DNA of 64,000 bases, from assembly GCA_029780115.1 (NCBI GenBank), contig JAKOZG010000033.1:62001-126000 (forward strand), read 5' to 3'. This document shows positions 26,191-36,433 of the stretch, piece by piece (the first letter of the stretch is position 1; each line of letters starts with the position of its first letter). Source of the DNA: Thermotogota bacterium (GTDB lineage Bacteria; Thermotogota; Thermotogae; Petrotogales; Petrotogaceae). Both the position numbers and the translations under genes were made by a program. The notes beneath the pieces are model-generated. The model saw nothing but the letters and a program-made list of their open reading frames with translations. It did no database searches and was not told where the DNA came from.

Positions 26191-27059
26191 AACAAATAGC
26201 TGTTGTTAGTGGAAAAGGCGGAACAGGGAAAACAACTTTATCAGCCTCTTTATGTTATCTGTTTGAAAATCCTGTTATGAGTGATTGTGATGTTGATGCC
26301 TCTAATTTACATTTGTTGTTATCTCCTTTAGAAATAATAGAAGACTATAAATATTATGGAGGCAAGAAAGCAAAAATAAACTACCAGAAGTGTACTAATT
26401 GTGGCATGTGCAAGGATAAATGTAGGTTTGAAGCAATTGATTTCAAAGAGGATAAATATGTCATCAACGAATACGCATGCGAAGGATGTAAACTTTGTGT
26501 ACTTACCTGCCCTGAAAAAGCAATTAACCTGATAGAAAATCTTGCGGGTAATTATTATAAATCACAATGTTCAAGAGGAATTTTAGTTCATGGTGATTTA
26601 AAACCAGGCGAAGAAACTTCAGGAGGATTAGTAGCAGAAGTTAGAAAGAAATCCTATTCAGAAGCGGAAAAATCCAAAAAAGATGTTATCATAATAGACG
26701 GAGCTCCTGGAATTGGTTGTCCTGCAACTTCATCTGTTGCGGGAGTAAATTTAGCGATTGTGGTTACAGAACCTACTCTTTCAGGATTTCATGACCTCAA
26801 AAGAATGGTTGACACATTGAAAAAAATGAGGGTTAAGTTCGCTGTAGTTATAAATAAATTTGATTTAAACGAATCAGTAAGCTCTACGTTAGAGGAGTGG
26901 TGTTTTTCTGAAAATATAGACCTTTTAGGAAAAATCCCGTTTGATGAAATGGTAAATGTGGCAACAAAAGAAGCTAAACCTATAATTTTGTATGAAAATT
27001 CAATAGCAGCAAAAGCTACAAAAGATATTTATTTGAGAATTTTAGATAAATTCTTTTAA
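26187..27059 (+). CDS. Mrp/NBP35-family ATPase with ferredoxin insert (second copy)
   Basis: A paralogue of the preceding gene, 290 residues. Walker A is GKGGTGKTT at 10-18; CDVDASNLH follows. The insert has CTNCGMCKDKC and CEGCKLCVLTC, again two 4Fe-4S sites. IDGAPGIGCPATSS and VVTEPTLSGFHDLKRM are shared family motifs. The tandem pair probably forms a heterodimer, as MinD-type ATPases dimerise; that is inference. Overlap by ATGA implies coupled translation. Confidence 0.9.
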   Translation: MKQIAVVSGKGGTGKTTLSASLCYLFENPVMSDCDVDASNLHLLLSPLEIIEDYKYYGGKKAKINYQKCTNCGMCKDKCRFEAIDFKEDKYVINEYACEGCKLCVLTCPEKAINLIENLAGNYYKSQCSRGILVHGDLKPGEETSGGLVAEVRKKSYSEAEKSKKDVIIIDGAPGIGCPATSSVAGVNLAIVVTEPTLSGFHDLKRMVDTLKKMRVKFAVVINKFDLNESVSSTLEEWCFSENIDLLGKIPFDEMVNVATKEAKPIILYENSIAAKATKDIYLRILDKFF

Positions 27060-27200
27060 AACAAGCGATAAAAACTTTAGAAATTGAGATCTCTCAAACA
27101 TATCTAAAACTGCAAGGCAGTTCTGGCAAACCCTTCGGGGAGGATTAAAAGTGGTTAGGCGTTTTTAAATTTAGTAACAAACGAAGTTAGGAGGTAGAAT
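27060..27200 (+). other. Structured spacer before the NifX-like genes
   Basis: A 141-base gap in an otherwise tightly packed operon. It holds TTGAGA-TC-TCTCAA (27086-27099), AACTGC-AAG-GCAGTT (27109-27123) and CCC-TTCG-GGG (27132-27141), three possible small hairpins, the last with a UUCG tetraloop. It could be a cis-acting RNA or an mRNA processing region. I do not recognise a known riboswitch class. Confidence 0.45.
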
Positions 27201-27527
27201 ATGATAGTAGCGATACCTACAGAAATGGATTCTTTGAATTCCAAAGTTAGCGAAAGATTCGCTAGGACAGCTTATTTCTTAATTTATAACACCGATAATG
27301 ATTCTTATGAATTTATTTCTCATGAAATGCAGCAAGAGCATGGAGCAGGAACAAAAATAGTTAACGAATTATCTGCAAGAAATGTAGAAGCTGTCATTTC
27401 AAAGAATATAGGGCAAAACGCTCTACAAGCTTTAAAAGTTGGAAATATAAAAGCTTATATAGCATCAGATGGAAATGCAAAAGAAAATATTGATTTTTTG
27501 AAATCAAAAAAACTGCAAGAATTTTAA
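27201..27527 (+). CDS. NifX/NifB-C-terminal-like metal-cofactor protein (first copy)
   Basis: 108 residues of the dinitrogenase iron-molybdenum cofactor family (ribonuclease H-like fold). It starts MIVAIPTEMDSLNSKVSERF, with the typical pattern of a conserved SERFAR segment near residue 16, an AVISKNIGQNAL region near 70 and a C-terminal helix. By family these small proteins bind Fe-S or Mo-Fe clusters; in non-nitrogen-fixers the cargo is unknown. It starts with an SD (GGAGG) and is followed closely by a second member. Confidence 0.88.
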   Translation: MIVAIPTEMDSLNSKVSERFARTAYFLIYNTDNDSYEFISHEMQQEHGAGTKIVNELSARNVEAVISKNIGQNALQALKVGNIKAYIASDGNAKENIDFLKSKKLQEF

Positions 27528-27546
27528 AAATGTAGGAGGAAATAAA

Positions 27547-27912
27547 ATGAAAATAGCTATTCCCTTAATAGAAAACAACAAAGAAGAATCAAGAATCAGT
27601 GAACATTTTGGTCGCGCTCCTTATTTTGCGTTTGTAGAGTTAAAAGATAACAAAACTTACTCATTTGAGATTGAAGAAAACCCCTTCCAAGCACATTCCC
27701 CTGGAGATATTCCTGAATATTTACACGAAAAAAATGTTGAATTAATTGTGGTGAGAAATATTGGAAAGAAAGCTTTGGATTTTTTTGAGGAATATAATAT
27801 CAAGGTTATAAAAGGTGTGGATGGTAATTTAAAAGAAATAATACAAATGGCTTTATCAAATGAACTGAAAGATCAAGATTATACAGAAGATTCAAAATGT
27901 TGTCACGAATAA
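27547..27912 (+). CDS. NifX/NifB-C-terminal-like metal-cofactor protein (second copy)
   Basis: 121 residues, homologous in layout to the preceding protein (MKIAIPLIENN, ISEHFGRAPYF, ELIVVRNIGKKAL). It differs in a conserved SEHFGRAPYF, with a His at the position of the likely cluster ligand, and in a Cys-His-ending tail (KCCHE) that could bind metal. Two unequal members suggest a heteromeric cluster carrier, which is inference. 12 bases separate it from padR. Confidence 0.88.
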   Translation: MKIAIPLIENNKEESRISEHFGRAPYFAFVELKDNKTYSFEIEENPFQAHSPGDIPEYLHEKNVELIVVRNIGKKALDFFEEYNIKVIKGVDGNLKEIIQMALSNELKDQDYTEDSKCCHE

Positions 27913-27924
27913 GGAGTTTATCAG

Positions 27925-28329
27925 ATGTGCGCAAATCATAGAGGAGGACGTGGAAAAGGCGGAAGAGGCAAAGGCAGGGGTAAGGGCTGGTTCTTAGCTA
28001 ATTATATACTTCTCATCATTGCAGAAGAACCTACTTATGGTTATGACATTGCAATGAAGTTAAATGACATGGGAATTGAAAAAATAGAAGGAACTGGTCA
28101 AATGGGGAGAATTTACAGAATCCTTTCAGAATTGGAAAGTTATGGATATATAATACCTAATTGGGATACTTCAAAGAGTCCTCCTGTGAAAGTATATACA
28201 ATAACACCTTTGGGTTTAGAGTATTTAAAATACGCAGTTGAGAGTGTAAAGCAACAGGCAAAAATTCTGGAAACTTTTATCAGTAAATGTGAAGAGGTTT
28301 TGAAAAAATATGATTCTGCAGATGAATAA
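27925..28329 (+). CDS. PadR-family transcriptional regulator
   Basis: A 134-residue winged-helix regulator. Residues 23-115 have the PadR pattern: LANYILLIIAEEPTYGYDIA, MGRIYRILSELESYGYI, VKVYTITPLGLEYL. Residues 5-21 are an extra Gly/Arg/Lys-rich tail that may contact DNA. As the last gene of the cluster it probably autoregulates through the palindrome over the -10 box at 24913-24937. A terminator follows. Confidence 0.9.
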   Translation: MCANHRGGRGKGGRGKGRGKGWFLANYILLIIAEEPTYGYDIAMKLNDMGIEKIEGTGQMGRIYRILSELESYGYIIPNWDTSKSPPVKVYTITPLGLEYLKYAVESVKQQAKILETFISKCEEVLKKYDSADE

Positions 28330-28339
28330 AATAAGAAAA

Positions 28340-28370
28340 GGAACTAGTTAGACTAACTAGCTCCTTTTTT
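28340..28370 (+). terminator. Terminator between padR and thrS (probably bidirectional)
   Basis: GGAACTAGTT (28340-28349) and AACTAGCTCC (28355-28364), then TTTTTT. The minus strand also ends in TTCCTTTTCTTATTTT, so it could also serve the convergent thrS. Confidence 0.9.
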
Positions 28371-28412
28371 GTTTCTCTATTAGAAAATATAATTAATTAT
28401 TCAAAAAGATAT

Positions 28413-30335
28413 TTAAAAACTTAAGTTTAAACTTCTACTTGCTATTTCTTCTTTAATTTTATCGATGAAAAGATCTCTTGAAATATTTTCTTCAGTTTTG
28501 CCTTTAATTGTTCGAACGTTAATAGTATCAGAATCTAACTCTTTCTCTCCAAAAACTATCATGTACGGTACCTTTTTCATTTGTTCGTTTCTTATTTTGT
28601 AACTTACTGTGGAATCAGTATCGTTAACATAAGTTCTGATATTTTCTTTTTCTAATTGATTTGCAAATTCTTTGGCCTTTTCATTAAATTTTTCTGAAAC
28701 AGGGATAACCGCTACTTGTACAGGCGCAAGCCAAGTTGGGAATTCTCCTGCAAAATTTTCTATCAGAATTCCAAAGAACCTTTCCAATGATCCGAATATT
28801 GCTCTATGAATCATAACGGGTCTTTCATATTCACCTTTTTCATTTGCATATACCATTTCAAATCTCTCTGGCATCTGGAAATCAAGTTGTATGGTAGTGC
28901 ATTGCCATTTTCTTCCTATAGAATCTGTCACATGAAAATCGATTTTAGGACCGTAAAAAGCTCCATCTCCTTCAGCTATTTTATAATTTATCTGAGACTT
29001 TTCTAAGGCTAATTTTAGTGCTTCAGTTGCGCTATCCCATGTTTCAACCTCTCCCATGTGATCTTCAGGCATGGTACTTAAAATTGCTTCATAGTCAAAT
29101 CCAAATGTTGAATATATTTCGTTGGTAAGTTCGATCACCCTTATTATTTCTTGTTCCATCTGCGATTTAGTACAAAATATATGGGCGTCGTCTTGAGTGA
29201 ATGCTCTTACTCTAAAAAGACCATGCAAGGTACCGCTTCTTTCATAGCGATGCACTTTTCCAAATTCAAATAATCTTATTGGAAGGTCTCTGTAACTTAC
29301 AAAGTTGTTTTTGTAGATTAAAATATGACCTGGACAATTCATAGGTTTTACTGCCATCGGCATATCTTCTTTTTCGGTAAAAAACATGTTTTCTTTGTAA
29401 TGATCCCAGTGACCTGATTGATGCCATAGTTTAATATTCATTATCTGGGGAGTTTCTACTTCACTGTAGCCGTATCTTTTATGAACTTCTCGTGAGTAAT
29501 CCATTAGTTCGTTTAGAACGATCTTACCGTTTGGTAGAATAAACGGCATTCCTGGCGCCATCTCCGACTGAAGCATAAACAAATTTAATTGAGGACCTAA
29601 TTTTCTATGATCACGTTTTTTAGCCTCTTCTAACATATTTAGATAATCGTCTAGATCTTTCTTTTTTGCAAAAGCAGTTCCATATATTCGTTGTAGCATT
29701 TTATTCTTTTCGTCACCACGCCAATAGGCCCCGGAAACTGATAAAAGTTTAAAATGTTTAACATAACCAGTAGAAGGAAGATGTGGCCCTCTACATAAGT
29801 CTACAAAGTCACCTTGAATGTAAATGGAGACTTTATCATCTTCTATTTCATCAATCAACTCAAGTTTGTATGGTTGGTCTTTAAATATTTCTTTTGCTTC
29901 ATCTTTCGTAATCTCTTTCCTAACTATTTTTATATCTTGCTCGATTATCCTTTTCATTTCTTCTTCTATTTTTGGAAAGTCTTCTTCTGATATACTGTGT
30001 CCTTCTACATCAAAATCGTAATAAAAACCATCTTCGATAACAGGACCTATTCCTATTTTGACTTTATCTGCTCCGAAGACATGAGTAACAGCTTGCGCCA
30101 TAATGTGTGACATAGTATGTCTGTAAATTAGAGGAGCTTTTTCGTCATCTAATGTGATTAATTTAACTGTGGAATCTCGAGTTATCGGATAATTTAAATC
30201 AACTAACTCACCGTTAACTTCAGCAGCTATTGAATCTTTGTACAATCTTTCCGATATATCTTTAGCTATATCGGCAGGTGAAACACCTTCTTCATACTCT
30301 TTCGATGAACCATCCGGAAAGGTTATCTTAATCAT
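28413..30335 (-). CDS. thrS: Threonine-tRNA ligase
   Basis: Class II synthetase that charges tRNA-Thr. The 640 residues contain a TGS domain (1-60), an editing domain with [11 protein letters not shown] and RGPHLPSTG, the catalytic core with [20 protein letters not shown] and [12 protein letters not shown], and a C-terminal anticodon-binding domain. All expected features are present. No T-box leader is visible upstream; prfA ends 23 bases before the start, so thrS is probably co-transcribed with it. Confidence 0.97.
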   Translation of the reverse strand: MIKITFPDGSSKEYEEGVSPADIAKDISERLYKDSIAAEVNGELVDLNYPITRDSTVKLITLDDEKAPLIYRHTMSHIMAQAVTHVFGADKVKIGIGPVIEDGFYYDFDVEGHSISEEDFPKIEEEMKRIIEQDIKIVRKEITKDEAKEIFKDQPYKLELIDEIEDDKVSIYIQGDFVDLCRGPHLPSTGYVKHFKLLSVSGAYWRGDEKNKMLQRIYGTAFAKKKDLDDYLNMLEEAKKRDHRKLGPQLNLFMLQSEMAPGMPFILPNGKIVLNELMDYSREVHKRYGYSEVETPQIMNIKLWHQSGHWDHYKENMFFTEKEDMPMAVKPMNCPGHILIYKNNFVSYRDLPIRLFEFGKVHRYERSGTLHGLFRVRAFTQDDAHIFCTKSQMEQEIIRVIELTNEIYSTFGFDYEAILSTMPEDHMGEVETWDSATEALKLALEKSQINYKIAEGDGAFYGPKIDFHVTDSIGRKWQCTTIQLDFQMPERFEMVYANEKGEYERPVMIHRAIFGSLERFFGILIENFAGEFPTWLAPVQVAVIPVSEKFNEKAKEFANQLEKENIRTYVNDTDSTVSYKIRNEQMKKVPYMIVFGEKELDSDTINVRTIKGKTEENISRDLFIDKIKEEIASRSLNLSF

Positions 30336-30358
30336 TAGACCACCTCTTATTTCATATT

Positions 30359-31450
30359 TTATATTGTAAGAGTTTCTATTTTTTCCTTGAGATCATGTTC
30401 TATCAGTTTATCAATGATTTCATCTAAATCTCCATCTAGTATTTCATTTATTCGGTATGTTGTGTATTGTATTCTATGGTCTGTTACTCTGTTTTGTGGA
30501 AAATTATAGGTTCTTATCTTTTCGCTTCTTTCGGCTGTTCCAATTTGTGATTTTCTTTCTTTTACTATCTTAGATTGTTGTTCTTCGAGTTTGAGTTCAA
30601 ATAATTTTGCCTTCAATATATTTAAGGCTTTTTCTTTATTTTGATGTTGAGATCTTTCTTTTTGACAGGTTACAACTATTCCTGTTGGAAGATGGGTTAT
30701 CCTAACTGCAGAGTCAGTTTTGTTAACGTGTTGTCCGCCAGCACCACTAGCTCTATATGTATCTATTTTTAGTTCATCTTCATTTATGTGAATGTCGATA
30801 TCTGTGGGCTCAGGAAGTACCGCAACAGTTGCTGTAGAAGTATGTATCCTTCCAGAAGATTCCGTTTGAGGAACTCTTTGAACTCTATGGACTCCACTTT
30901 CATATTTTAATCTTCTGTATACTCCCTTACCGTTAATTCTTAATACAGCTGTTTTTATTCCACCCAACTCATTTTCTGTAATATCTAATATTTCATATTT
31001 CCAGTTATTTCTTTCAGCATACCTTAAATACATTCTCAACAGATCAGCAGCGAAAAGTGCTGCTTCGTCTCCTCCAGTTCCAGCACGTATTTCCATTATA
31101 ATATTTCTATCGTCGTACTCGTCAGGGGGTACTAATCTCTCAGTAATTTCTTTTTCTAATCTTTCTTTCTTCGCTTCAAATTCCTTAAGCATTGACGTAT
31201 ATTCTTCTTCTGAAACTTCCCCTGAATTATACATCTCGTTAAGAGCTTCGATGTCTTCAAGTGTAGACACGTAATTATTAAACAATTCATTTAATTCTGA
31301 AAATCTGGCGTGTTCTTGCCCTAGCTCTTTTAGCCTTTCTAAATCGCTAGTTATATTCGGATCACTTAATTTACTTTCTAATTCCTGTAACTTTTTTTCT
31401 ACGTCATCTTTAAATTCTAGAATGTTCAAAAAGACGGTGTTTTTAAACAC
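30359..31450 (-). CDS. prfA: Peptide chain release factor 1
   Basis: Recognises UAA and UAG stop codons. It has the GGQ motif at residues 238-240 in [16 protein letters not shown] and the RF1-type PxT tripeptide (Pro-Gln-Thr, 194-196) in [14 protein letters not shown]. The N-terminal coiled coil starts near residue 12. The GTG start at 31450 lies only 3 bases after AAAGGAGG, which is close, so the true start could be slightly further in. The HemK-type methyltransferase gene that often follows prfA is not here. Confidence 0.96.
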   Translation of the reverse strand: MFKNTVFLNILEFKDDVEKKLQELESKLSDPNITSDLERLKELGQEHARFSELNELFNNYVSTLEDIEALNEMYNSGEVSEEEYTSMLKEFEAKKERLEKEITERLVPPDEYDDRNIIMEIRAGTGGDEAALFAADLLRMYLRYAERNNWKYEILDITENELGGIKTAVLRINGKGVYRRLKYESGVHRVQRVPQTESSGRIHTSTATVAVLPEPTDIDIHINEDELKIDTYRASGAGGQHVNKTDSAVRITHLPTGIVVTCQKERSQHQNKEKALNILKAKLFELKLEEQQSKIVKERKSQIGTAERSEKIRTYNFPQNRVTDHRIQYTTYRINEILDGDLDEIIDKLIEHDLKEKIETLTI

Positions 31451-31600
31451 CTTCCTCCTTTCTCATTTTAATTCTATTTAATTCTATCGCTGTCCCCACA
31501 TCCATTATTGAATTCAAAGTCTACTTTTAATGAAAAATTTACAAAGGTCTTCTTCAATGGTTTTAAAGGATCCAATGTTTATTCACATAAACTTAAGATT

Positions 31601-32473
31601 TCATTCGGTAACAAACCCAACACCTATCGCTCCAGGACCAGAATGGGCACCAATTACTGCTTCTAATGTTCCTCGATATATTTTACCCTTATAATCTAAC
31701 TTTTCTTTTAAATTTTTGATAAGGTATTCTTGATCTTCTTCGTACAAAGCACTACGTGTACAGATAATAGTTTTTTTTGGATCTTTTATTCTTTTTACAG
31801 CTATATCAACCATTGCATCTAATGCCTTTTTTCTAGTTCTAGACATTTTTATAGGTTTAACTACTCCATCTACAAATTCACTTATAGGATTTATTTTTAA
31901 CATAACTCCTAGAAATTTGGCTGCCCCTCCAATTCTTCCGCCTGCTTCCATATATTTTAAGGTTTTAACGCTAAATATTGTATGTGTTTTGGCTATCAAA
32001 TTTTTAGCTGCCTCATACAGTTGTTCAAATGTATGTTTGCCTTTTTCTATGAGTTGGGCTAACTTAATCTCCATTGCTGATTGTCCACAAGTGCAAGTTC
32101 TGGTATCGAAAACCTTAACGTCACAATCCGGATAATCTTCCAAAAATGAAGTTTTTGCTAGACTAGCGTTGTTATAACTTGCTGATAGATCGCTTGACAT
32201 AGTGGTTATTAATATGTTTTTGTATCCTTTTTGGTATTTCTCTAGAAGCACGTTGTACCAATCTTCTGGGTTTGGTGCTGAAGTTTTCGGAAATATATTG
32301 GGATCCGCTTCCATTTTTTTGTAAAGTTCTTTATCAGTAATATCTTTTCCTTGAACTAAATATTTTTCTCCATCCAAAGTGATATAGAACGGTACGAGAG
32401 AAATATCGTACTTGGTTAATATATCTTTTGGTAGATATCCCCCTGAATCTGCCACAATACAAATTTTATCCAT
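31601..32473 (-). CDS. DegV family fatty-acid-binding protein
   Basis: A 290-residue DegV protein. By family it binds a long-chain fatty acid and feeds it to fatty-acid kinase FakA as the FakB subunit; no fakA is in the window. It begins with MDKICIVADSGGYLPKDIL and has PKTSAPNPEDW, where the conserved TSxP binds the carboxylate, then ILITTMSSDLSASYNNA and the C-terminal GAHSGPGAIGVGF. The ATG at 32471-32473 has an SD (GGAGAG) upstream; an in-frame ATG 36 codons earlier adds an untypical tail. Confidence 0.92.
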   Translation of the reverse strand: MDKICIVADSGGYLPKDILTKYDISLVPFYITLDGEKYLVQGKDITDKELYKKMEADPNIFPKTSAPNPEDWYNVLLEKYQKGYKNILITTMSSDLSASYNNASLAKTSFLEDYPDCDVKVFDTRTCTCGQSAMEIKLAQLIEKGKHTFEQLYEAAKNLIAKTHTIFSVKTLKYMEAGGRIGGAAKFLGVMLKINPISEFVDGVVKPIKMSRTRKKALDAMVDIAVKRIKDPKKTIICTRSALYEEDQEYLIKNLKEKLDYKGKIYRGTLEAVIGAHSGPGAIGVGFVTE

Positions 32474-32588
32474 GCTTTTTCTCTCCATTTTATTGTAGTT
32501 AGTAATTAAAAATATCTCTAGATATATTTTAACATAAATTTGTTTTTTAATTATGTAATTTGTTAATATTTGCATTTTCATTGCATAT

Positions 32589-32617
32589 ATAAAAGCAGGC
32601 TTGACGCCTGCTTTTAT
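32589..32617 (-). terminator. Terminator after the chemoreceptor gene
   Basis: AAAAGCAGGC (32591-32600) and GCCTGCTTTT (32606-32615) form a 10-bp stem. On the minus strand it ends in TTTTATATAT. Confidence 0.8.
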
Positions 32618-32644
32618 CGAGTTAATAATCTATTTTAAATGCTT

Positions 32645-34648
32645 TTATATTTTAAACTTCTTCACCTGTGCAACTAACTTCTCTGCAATTTGAGAAAGCT
32701 CTTCGCTAGCCATACTTACTTGCAATGTTGCATTAGCTTGTTGTTTAACAGCAGAAGTCATTTCTTCTATTTGCTGAGCTATTTCAGTAACGGACCTTGC
32801 TGCTGAATCCATTGCACTACTCATTTCTTCTGCCGCAGCACTCATTTCCTCGGAATTTGCTGCCAAGCTTTCTATCATACTACTTATTTCGTTAACTTCT
32901 TTTAAAATATTGTATATCTCATTTTTAATTATAGATGACTGTTCAACCGTTTTTTCTACTTGTTTTGTGGCCTCTAACGTTTCTGATCTTGCCTTTTCTG
33001 TACCTGTTTGTACTTGATTTAGAATTGTTGCTATATTATCGGTGGCTCTCTTACTATCTTCAGCAAGTTTTCTTATTTCATCAGCAACAACTGCAAATCC
33101 TCTTCCAGCTTCTCCAGCTCTAGCTGCTTCTATTGCAGCATTGAGGGCTAGTAGATTTGTTTGCTCGGCAATAGAATTAATTGTTTCAACAATAGACCAG
33201 ATGTCTTTGGCGTAATTAGCTAATTCTAGAACCACTTTTTCTGTTCTCTTAGCACCTTCTTTGGTCTGTTCGATCATGTTTACAATATTATTTACAGCTA
33301 AGTTCCCCTTATCAGCTGCCTCTTTTACATGACTTGCTTTTTCTGTTAACTCTTGGGCAGATCGAGAAACGTTTTGGGCACTTGCTGCTACTTCTTGTAT
33401 ACCTGATGTAGCTTCTTCTATGGATGCGGAAACGTTTTGAACATTTTTGTTAACATTTTCCATTTGAGCTGAGAGTTCTTCACTAGTGGCACTCATTTCT
33501 TCTGCAGAACTTGCTAAGTTTTGAGCCGTTGAAGCTACTTGTTCAGAATAACTTACAATTTCACTGAAGGAGTTCCTTAAATTATCGCCCATCTGTTGTA
33601 AAGATTTAGCCATCATCACAACTTCATCTTTTCCTTTTGCTTCAAACTTAATCGTTAAATCACCTTCACCAAATTTCTGCGCAGATTGAGCCAGTTGACT
33701 GATAGGTTTTGAAATACTTATACTCAGGAAAAATATAATTACTACAGCAATAGCAACTATTATAATAATGATAATCATAGTATTTTTCAACAATCCCCTA
33801 ACTGGTGCCTTTAAATCATCTTCAGACACGACTGCTGCGAAAGACCAACCTTCTGCAGTTGGAATAGGTGAAAAGAAGATATTTTCTAACTTACCTTCTG
33901 GATTAGTGAACTGTCCCTGACCTGATTGCTTTGCAACCATTTTTTTGCCTATTTCTTCAAGTCCTTGATACTTGTGTTTAGAGGATTGAAGAAGATTTAG
34001 ATTCATCACTAAATCTTTATTAGGATGAGCTATAATCATACCAGTTGAATCTACAATAAAGGCGTATCCAGATTTCCCTATATTTATGCCTGATACAAAA
34101 TTAGTTAAAGTATCAAGGAGCACTGTAGCTGCAAAAAGTCCTATATTTCTGTTAGCTTCATCTTTTACTGCTGCTGCGATTACAACAACATTCTTACCTG
34201 TAACTCTTGAGACTAATACATCACTTATAGAATAATCTTTGTTATTTTTCATTATATCTATAAAATACTGTCTATCTGATAATTTTGAAACAGACCCAAG
34301 GGTATCTGGACTAGTTCCGTCTGGATATGATATAAGAAACATTTCATATTCAGGTCTTTCTTTGAGTATGCGTGGAAGATATTCTTCCATTAGCGATGTC
34401 CAGTCCTTGGTTTGAAATGCGGCCTTTACCTCATTTGTGTCTGCTAATAACTGAACCTCTTTTAACAACCCTTTTAACCATTCATCTACAGTTCGTGCTC
34501 CAATTTTTTCAATTTCAGTAGTTAAATTTATTATTTCTTCAGATACAACGGAGTTAATCTGTACATAAAGTATTGAAGCTAGAATTGATAGTAAGACTAC
34601 AATAGGTACTAAAATCAAAACGAGCATTTTACTCCTTAATGTTTTCAT
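32645..34648 (-). CDS. Methyl-accepting chemotaxis protein
   Basis: A transmembrane chemoreceptor of 667 residues. TM1 is at about 8-28 and an extracellular dCache-type sensor follows to about 285 (includes [20 protein letters not shown] and the typical [17 protein letters not shown]). TM2 is near 290-312 with a string of Ile. HAMP follows, then the signalling helix with [20 protein letters not shown] at its tip. No C-terminal NWETF-type tether is present. The ligand is unknown. An ATG 7 codons upstream (34669) is possible but has no SD. Confidence 0.95.
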   Translation of the reverse strand: MKTLRSKMLVLILVPIVVLLSILASILYVQINSVVSEEIINLTTEIEKIGARTVDEWLKGLLKEVQLLADTNEVKAAFQTKDWTSLMEEYLPRILKERPEYEMFLISYPDGTSPDTLGSVSKLSDRQYFIDIMKNNKDYSISDVLVSRVTGKNVVVIAAAVKDEANRNIGLFAATVLLDTLTNFVSGINIGKSGYAFIVDSTGMIIAHPNKDLVMNLNLLQSSKHKYQGLEEIGKKMVAKQSGQGQFTNPEGKLENIFFSPIPTAEGWSFAAVVSEDDLKAPVRGLLKNTMIIIIIIVAIAVVIIFFLSISISKPISQLAQSAQKFGEGDLTIKFEAKGKDEVVMMAKSLQQMGDNLRNSFSEIVSYSEQVASTAQNLASSAEEMSATSEELSAQMENVNKNVQNVSASIEEATSGIQEVAASAQNVSRSAQELTEKASHVKEAADKGNLAVNNIVNMIEQTKEGAKRTEKVVLELANYAKDIWSIVETINSIAEQTNLLALNAAIEAARAGEAGRGFAVVADEIRKLAEDSKRATDNIATILNQVQTGTEKARSETLEATKQVEKTVEQSSIIKNEIYNILKEVNEISSMIESLAANSEEMSAAAEEMSSAMDSAARSVTEIAQQIEEMTSAVKQQANATLQVSMASEELSQIAEKLVAQVKKFKI

Positions 34649-34798
34649 AGCTGCCAGCGCCCCTTTCATTTAAAAAATTTAGAAGTTATATAAATCTCAA
34701 AGTTCTTTTTGTTACTTGTAAATACTTCACAAAAAAACAATCCTACACAATTTAAGTTATATAAATCGTATTTCTCAATCTTGCCCACTTGTAAATTT

Positions 34799-35713
34799 TT
34801 AACAAAGCCTTAAACCTAGTTTTTGTGCATAAGCATAGGCTTCTTGGTACTCATGAAAACTAACTCTTCTTCGTAACTCGTCATATTCGAAAGCTCTATG
34901 AGTGGGATAGTATTGTTTCATTAGATTAACTAAACAATCTTGAGACAGTTCTTGTTTAATAAACTCTAAAATTGTCTTTGTTTCATCCAGGCATCCTGGC
35001 AACATAAGATGACGAATAAGCAAGCCTCTATAAGCTATTGCTTTTTCGTCTAATTTTAAACCTCCCACCTGTCGGTCCATTTCTTTTAGAGCTAATTTGA
35101 CTTTTTCAGGATAATCTGGAGCCTGAGAATATTTTTTGGCTTTTTCAGAAGAGATATATTTGAAATCTGGCATGTATATATCTATTATTCCATCCAATAT
35201 TTTTAGGGTTTCGACACTTTCATAACCTCCACAATTATAAACTATGGGTAAATTCAACCCTTTCTGAGCAGCTATATAAAGAGCTTCGATAATATTGGGT
35301 ACAAAATGAGTAGGGGTTACTAAATTTATGTTATGACATTTATAATGGTTTTGCACTAATAGCATCATATCAGCAAGTTCTTTATTAGACACAATCTTTC
35401 CTCTGTCTTCAAAGCTAAGCTCATAATTTTGACAATAGACGCATCGCATATTACAAAATCCAAAAAAGATTGTGCCAGAACCTCTAGATCCCACTAATAC
35501 ATGTTCTTCGCCAAAATGAGGACCTACGCTTGATACAATAACTTCTGCAGGAGCTCTACAAAAACCGATATTTGTGGTTCTATTCACACCGCATTCGCGT
35601 GGACATAGATGACACTGGGTCAGATGTTTTTTAGCTTCATCAACTTTATCGAGCAAAATACCATCTTCTAAAGATTTTACATAGATTGGTTTAAAAATTA
35701 TTTCTCTTTTCAC
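34799..35713 (-). CDS. Radical SAM protein, PflX/pyruvate formate-lyase activase-like
   Basis: 304 residues. The radical SAM triad is Cys87, Cys91 and Cys94 in FCNMRCVYCQN. An N-terminal set of cysteines (34, 37, 41, 52) in CHLCPRECGVN and FCRAP probably holds a second metal or Fe-S site, as in COG1313 proteins. The family resembles glycyl-radical enzyme activases, but the target is unknown and no glycyl-radical enzyme gene is in the window. Confidence 0.88.
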   Translation of the reverse strand: MKREIIFKPIYVKSLEDGILLDKVDEAKKHLTQCHLCPRECGVNRTTNIGFCRAPAEVIVSSVGPHFGEEHVLVGSRGSGTIFFGFCNMRCVYCQNYELSFEDRGKIVSNKELADMMLLVQNHYKCHNINLVTPTHFVPNIIEALYIAAQKGLNLPIVYNCGGYESVETLKILDGIIDIYMPDFKYISSEKAKKYSQAPDYPEKVKLALKEMDRQVGGLKLDEKAIAYRGLLIRHLMLPGCLDETKTILEFIKQELSQDCLVNLMKQYYPTHRAFEYDELRRRVSFHEYQEAYAYAQKLGLRLC

Positions 35714-35794
35714 CCATCCTTATTAAATATTCTTGTATAATAATATAGTGAATTACCGCAACTTGCGTTCCTCTAAGACGTTTTGGCTTAAATC

Positions 35795-36283
35795 TCACGG
35801 ATTATTTTTTCTTAAAATCCCTTCATAGATCCCTGGGACTGAATTTTCTATTGGAATTGCATTTACAATCTTTTCATAAAATTTTACTGGTCCAGCGCTT
35901 CCTATTATTGCATAAGCATATCCTACTTCCCACATTCCTTTTAAACCAATTAAAAGTAGTGCTTTCCCTATATCTTTTCCTCTATAACTTTCCTCAACAC
36001 CCATTGGACCAAAAAAACCTTTGCAAGTACTATCATAACAAGAGAAACCAACGATTTCATTTTTTGCTCTATCTATGGCAATGAAACAACTTATTGGAGA
36101 ACGTGAAAAAGAAATATCGCTTTCGCTTGCCCAATAATCACCAAACTTTTCCTGAATCCAATTAACAACAAACTTTTTCTCTGGTGCTTTTGCTCTTCTC
36201 ACAGAAATATTTTCATTTTTTAGTTTATCAAAAAGGGTTTCATCATAAGGTAAATCATAAAGTTTTACAAGCATATCGGGCAT
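35795..36283 (-). CDS. GNAT-family N-acetyltransferase
   Basis: A 162-residue acetyltransferase-like protein. The acetyl-CoA site is near residues 92-108 (GVEESYRGKDIGKALLLIGL), with the preceding strand VGFSCYDSTCKGFFGPMGV. The substrate is unknown; candidates are amino sugars or protein N-termini. The ATG has an SD (AGGAGAA). It stands between the PflX gene and the chitinase operon terminator and has no obvious functional partner. Confidence 0.85.
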   Translation of the reverse strand: MPDMLVKLYDLPYDETLFDKLKNENISVRRAKAPEKKFVVNWIQEKFGDYWASESDISFSRSPISCFIAIDRAKNEIVGFSCYDSTCKGFFGPMGVEESYRGKDIGKALLLIGLKGMWEVGYAYAIIGSAGPVKFYEKIVNAIPIENSVPGIYEGILRKNNP

Positions 36284-36360
36284 CTTCTATTCTCCTTTTT
36301 CAAAGTTTTTATTAAACTAATTTTTTCAATACTATCATAACATTATTTCACCGCTATAAA

Positions 36361-36396
36361 CAAATAATAAAAAATGGCTTCCTAAACAGGAAGCCA
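36361..36396 (-). terminator. Terminator of the chitin operon
   Basis: TGGCTTCCT (36375-36383), loop AAAC, AGGAAGCCA (36388-36396). On the minus strand it is followed by TTTTTTATTATTTG. Confidence 0.92.
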
Positions 36397-36433
36397 GATT
36401 AAGAAGATAAAATCCCATAATACGAAAGTAAAG

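Noticed and set aside
27110-27150. c-di-GMP (GEMM) riboswitch, because of GGCAAACCC-TTCG-GGG
   Set aside because: The conserved GACGCAAAGCC strand and the second stem are missing.
30336-30358. T-box or other leader before thrS
   Set aside because: Only 23 bases separate prfA and thrS, too short for a T-box.
34649-34669. Seven-codon N-terminal extension of the chemoreceptor
   Set aside because: The ATG at 34669 has no SD; the inner ATG gives the usual short basic start before TM1.
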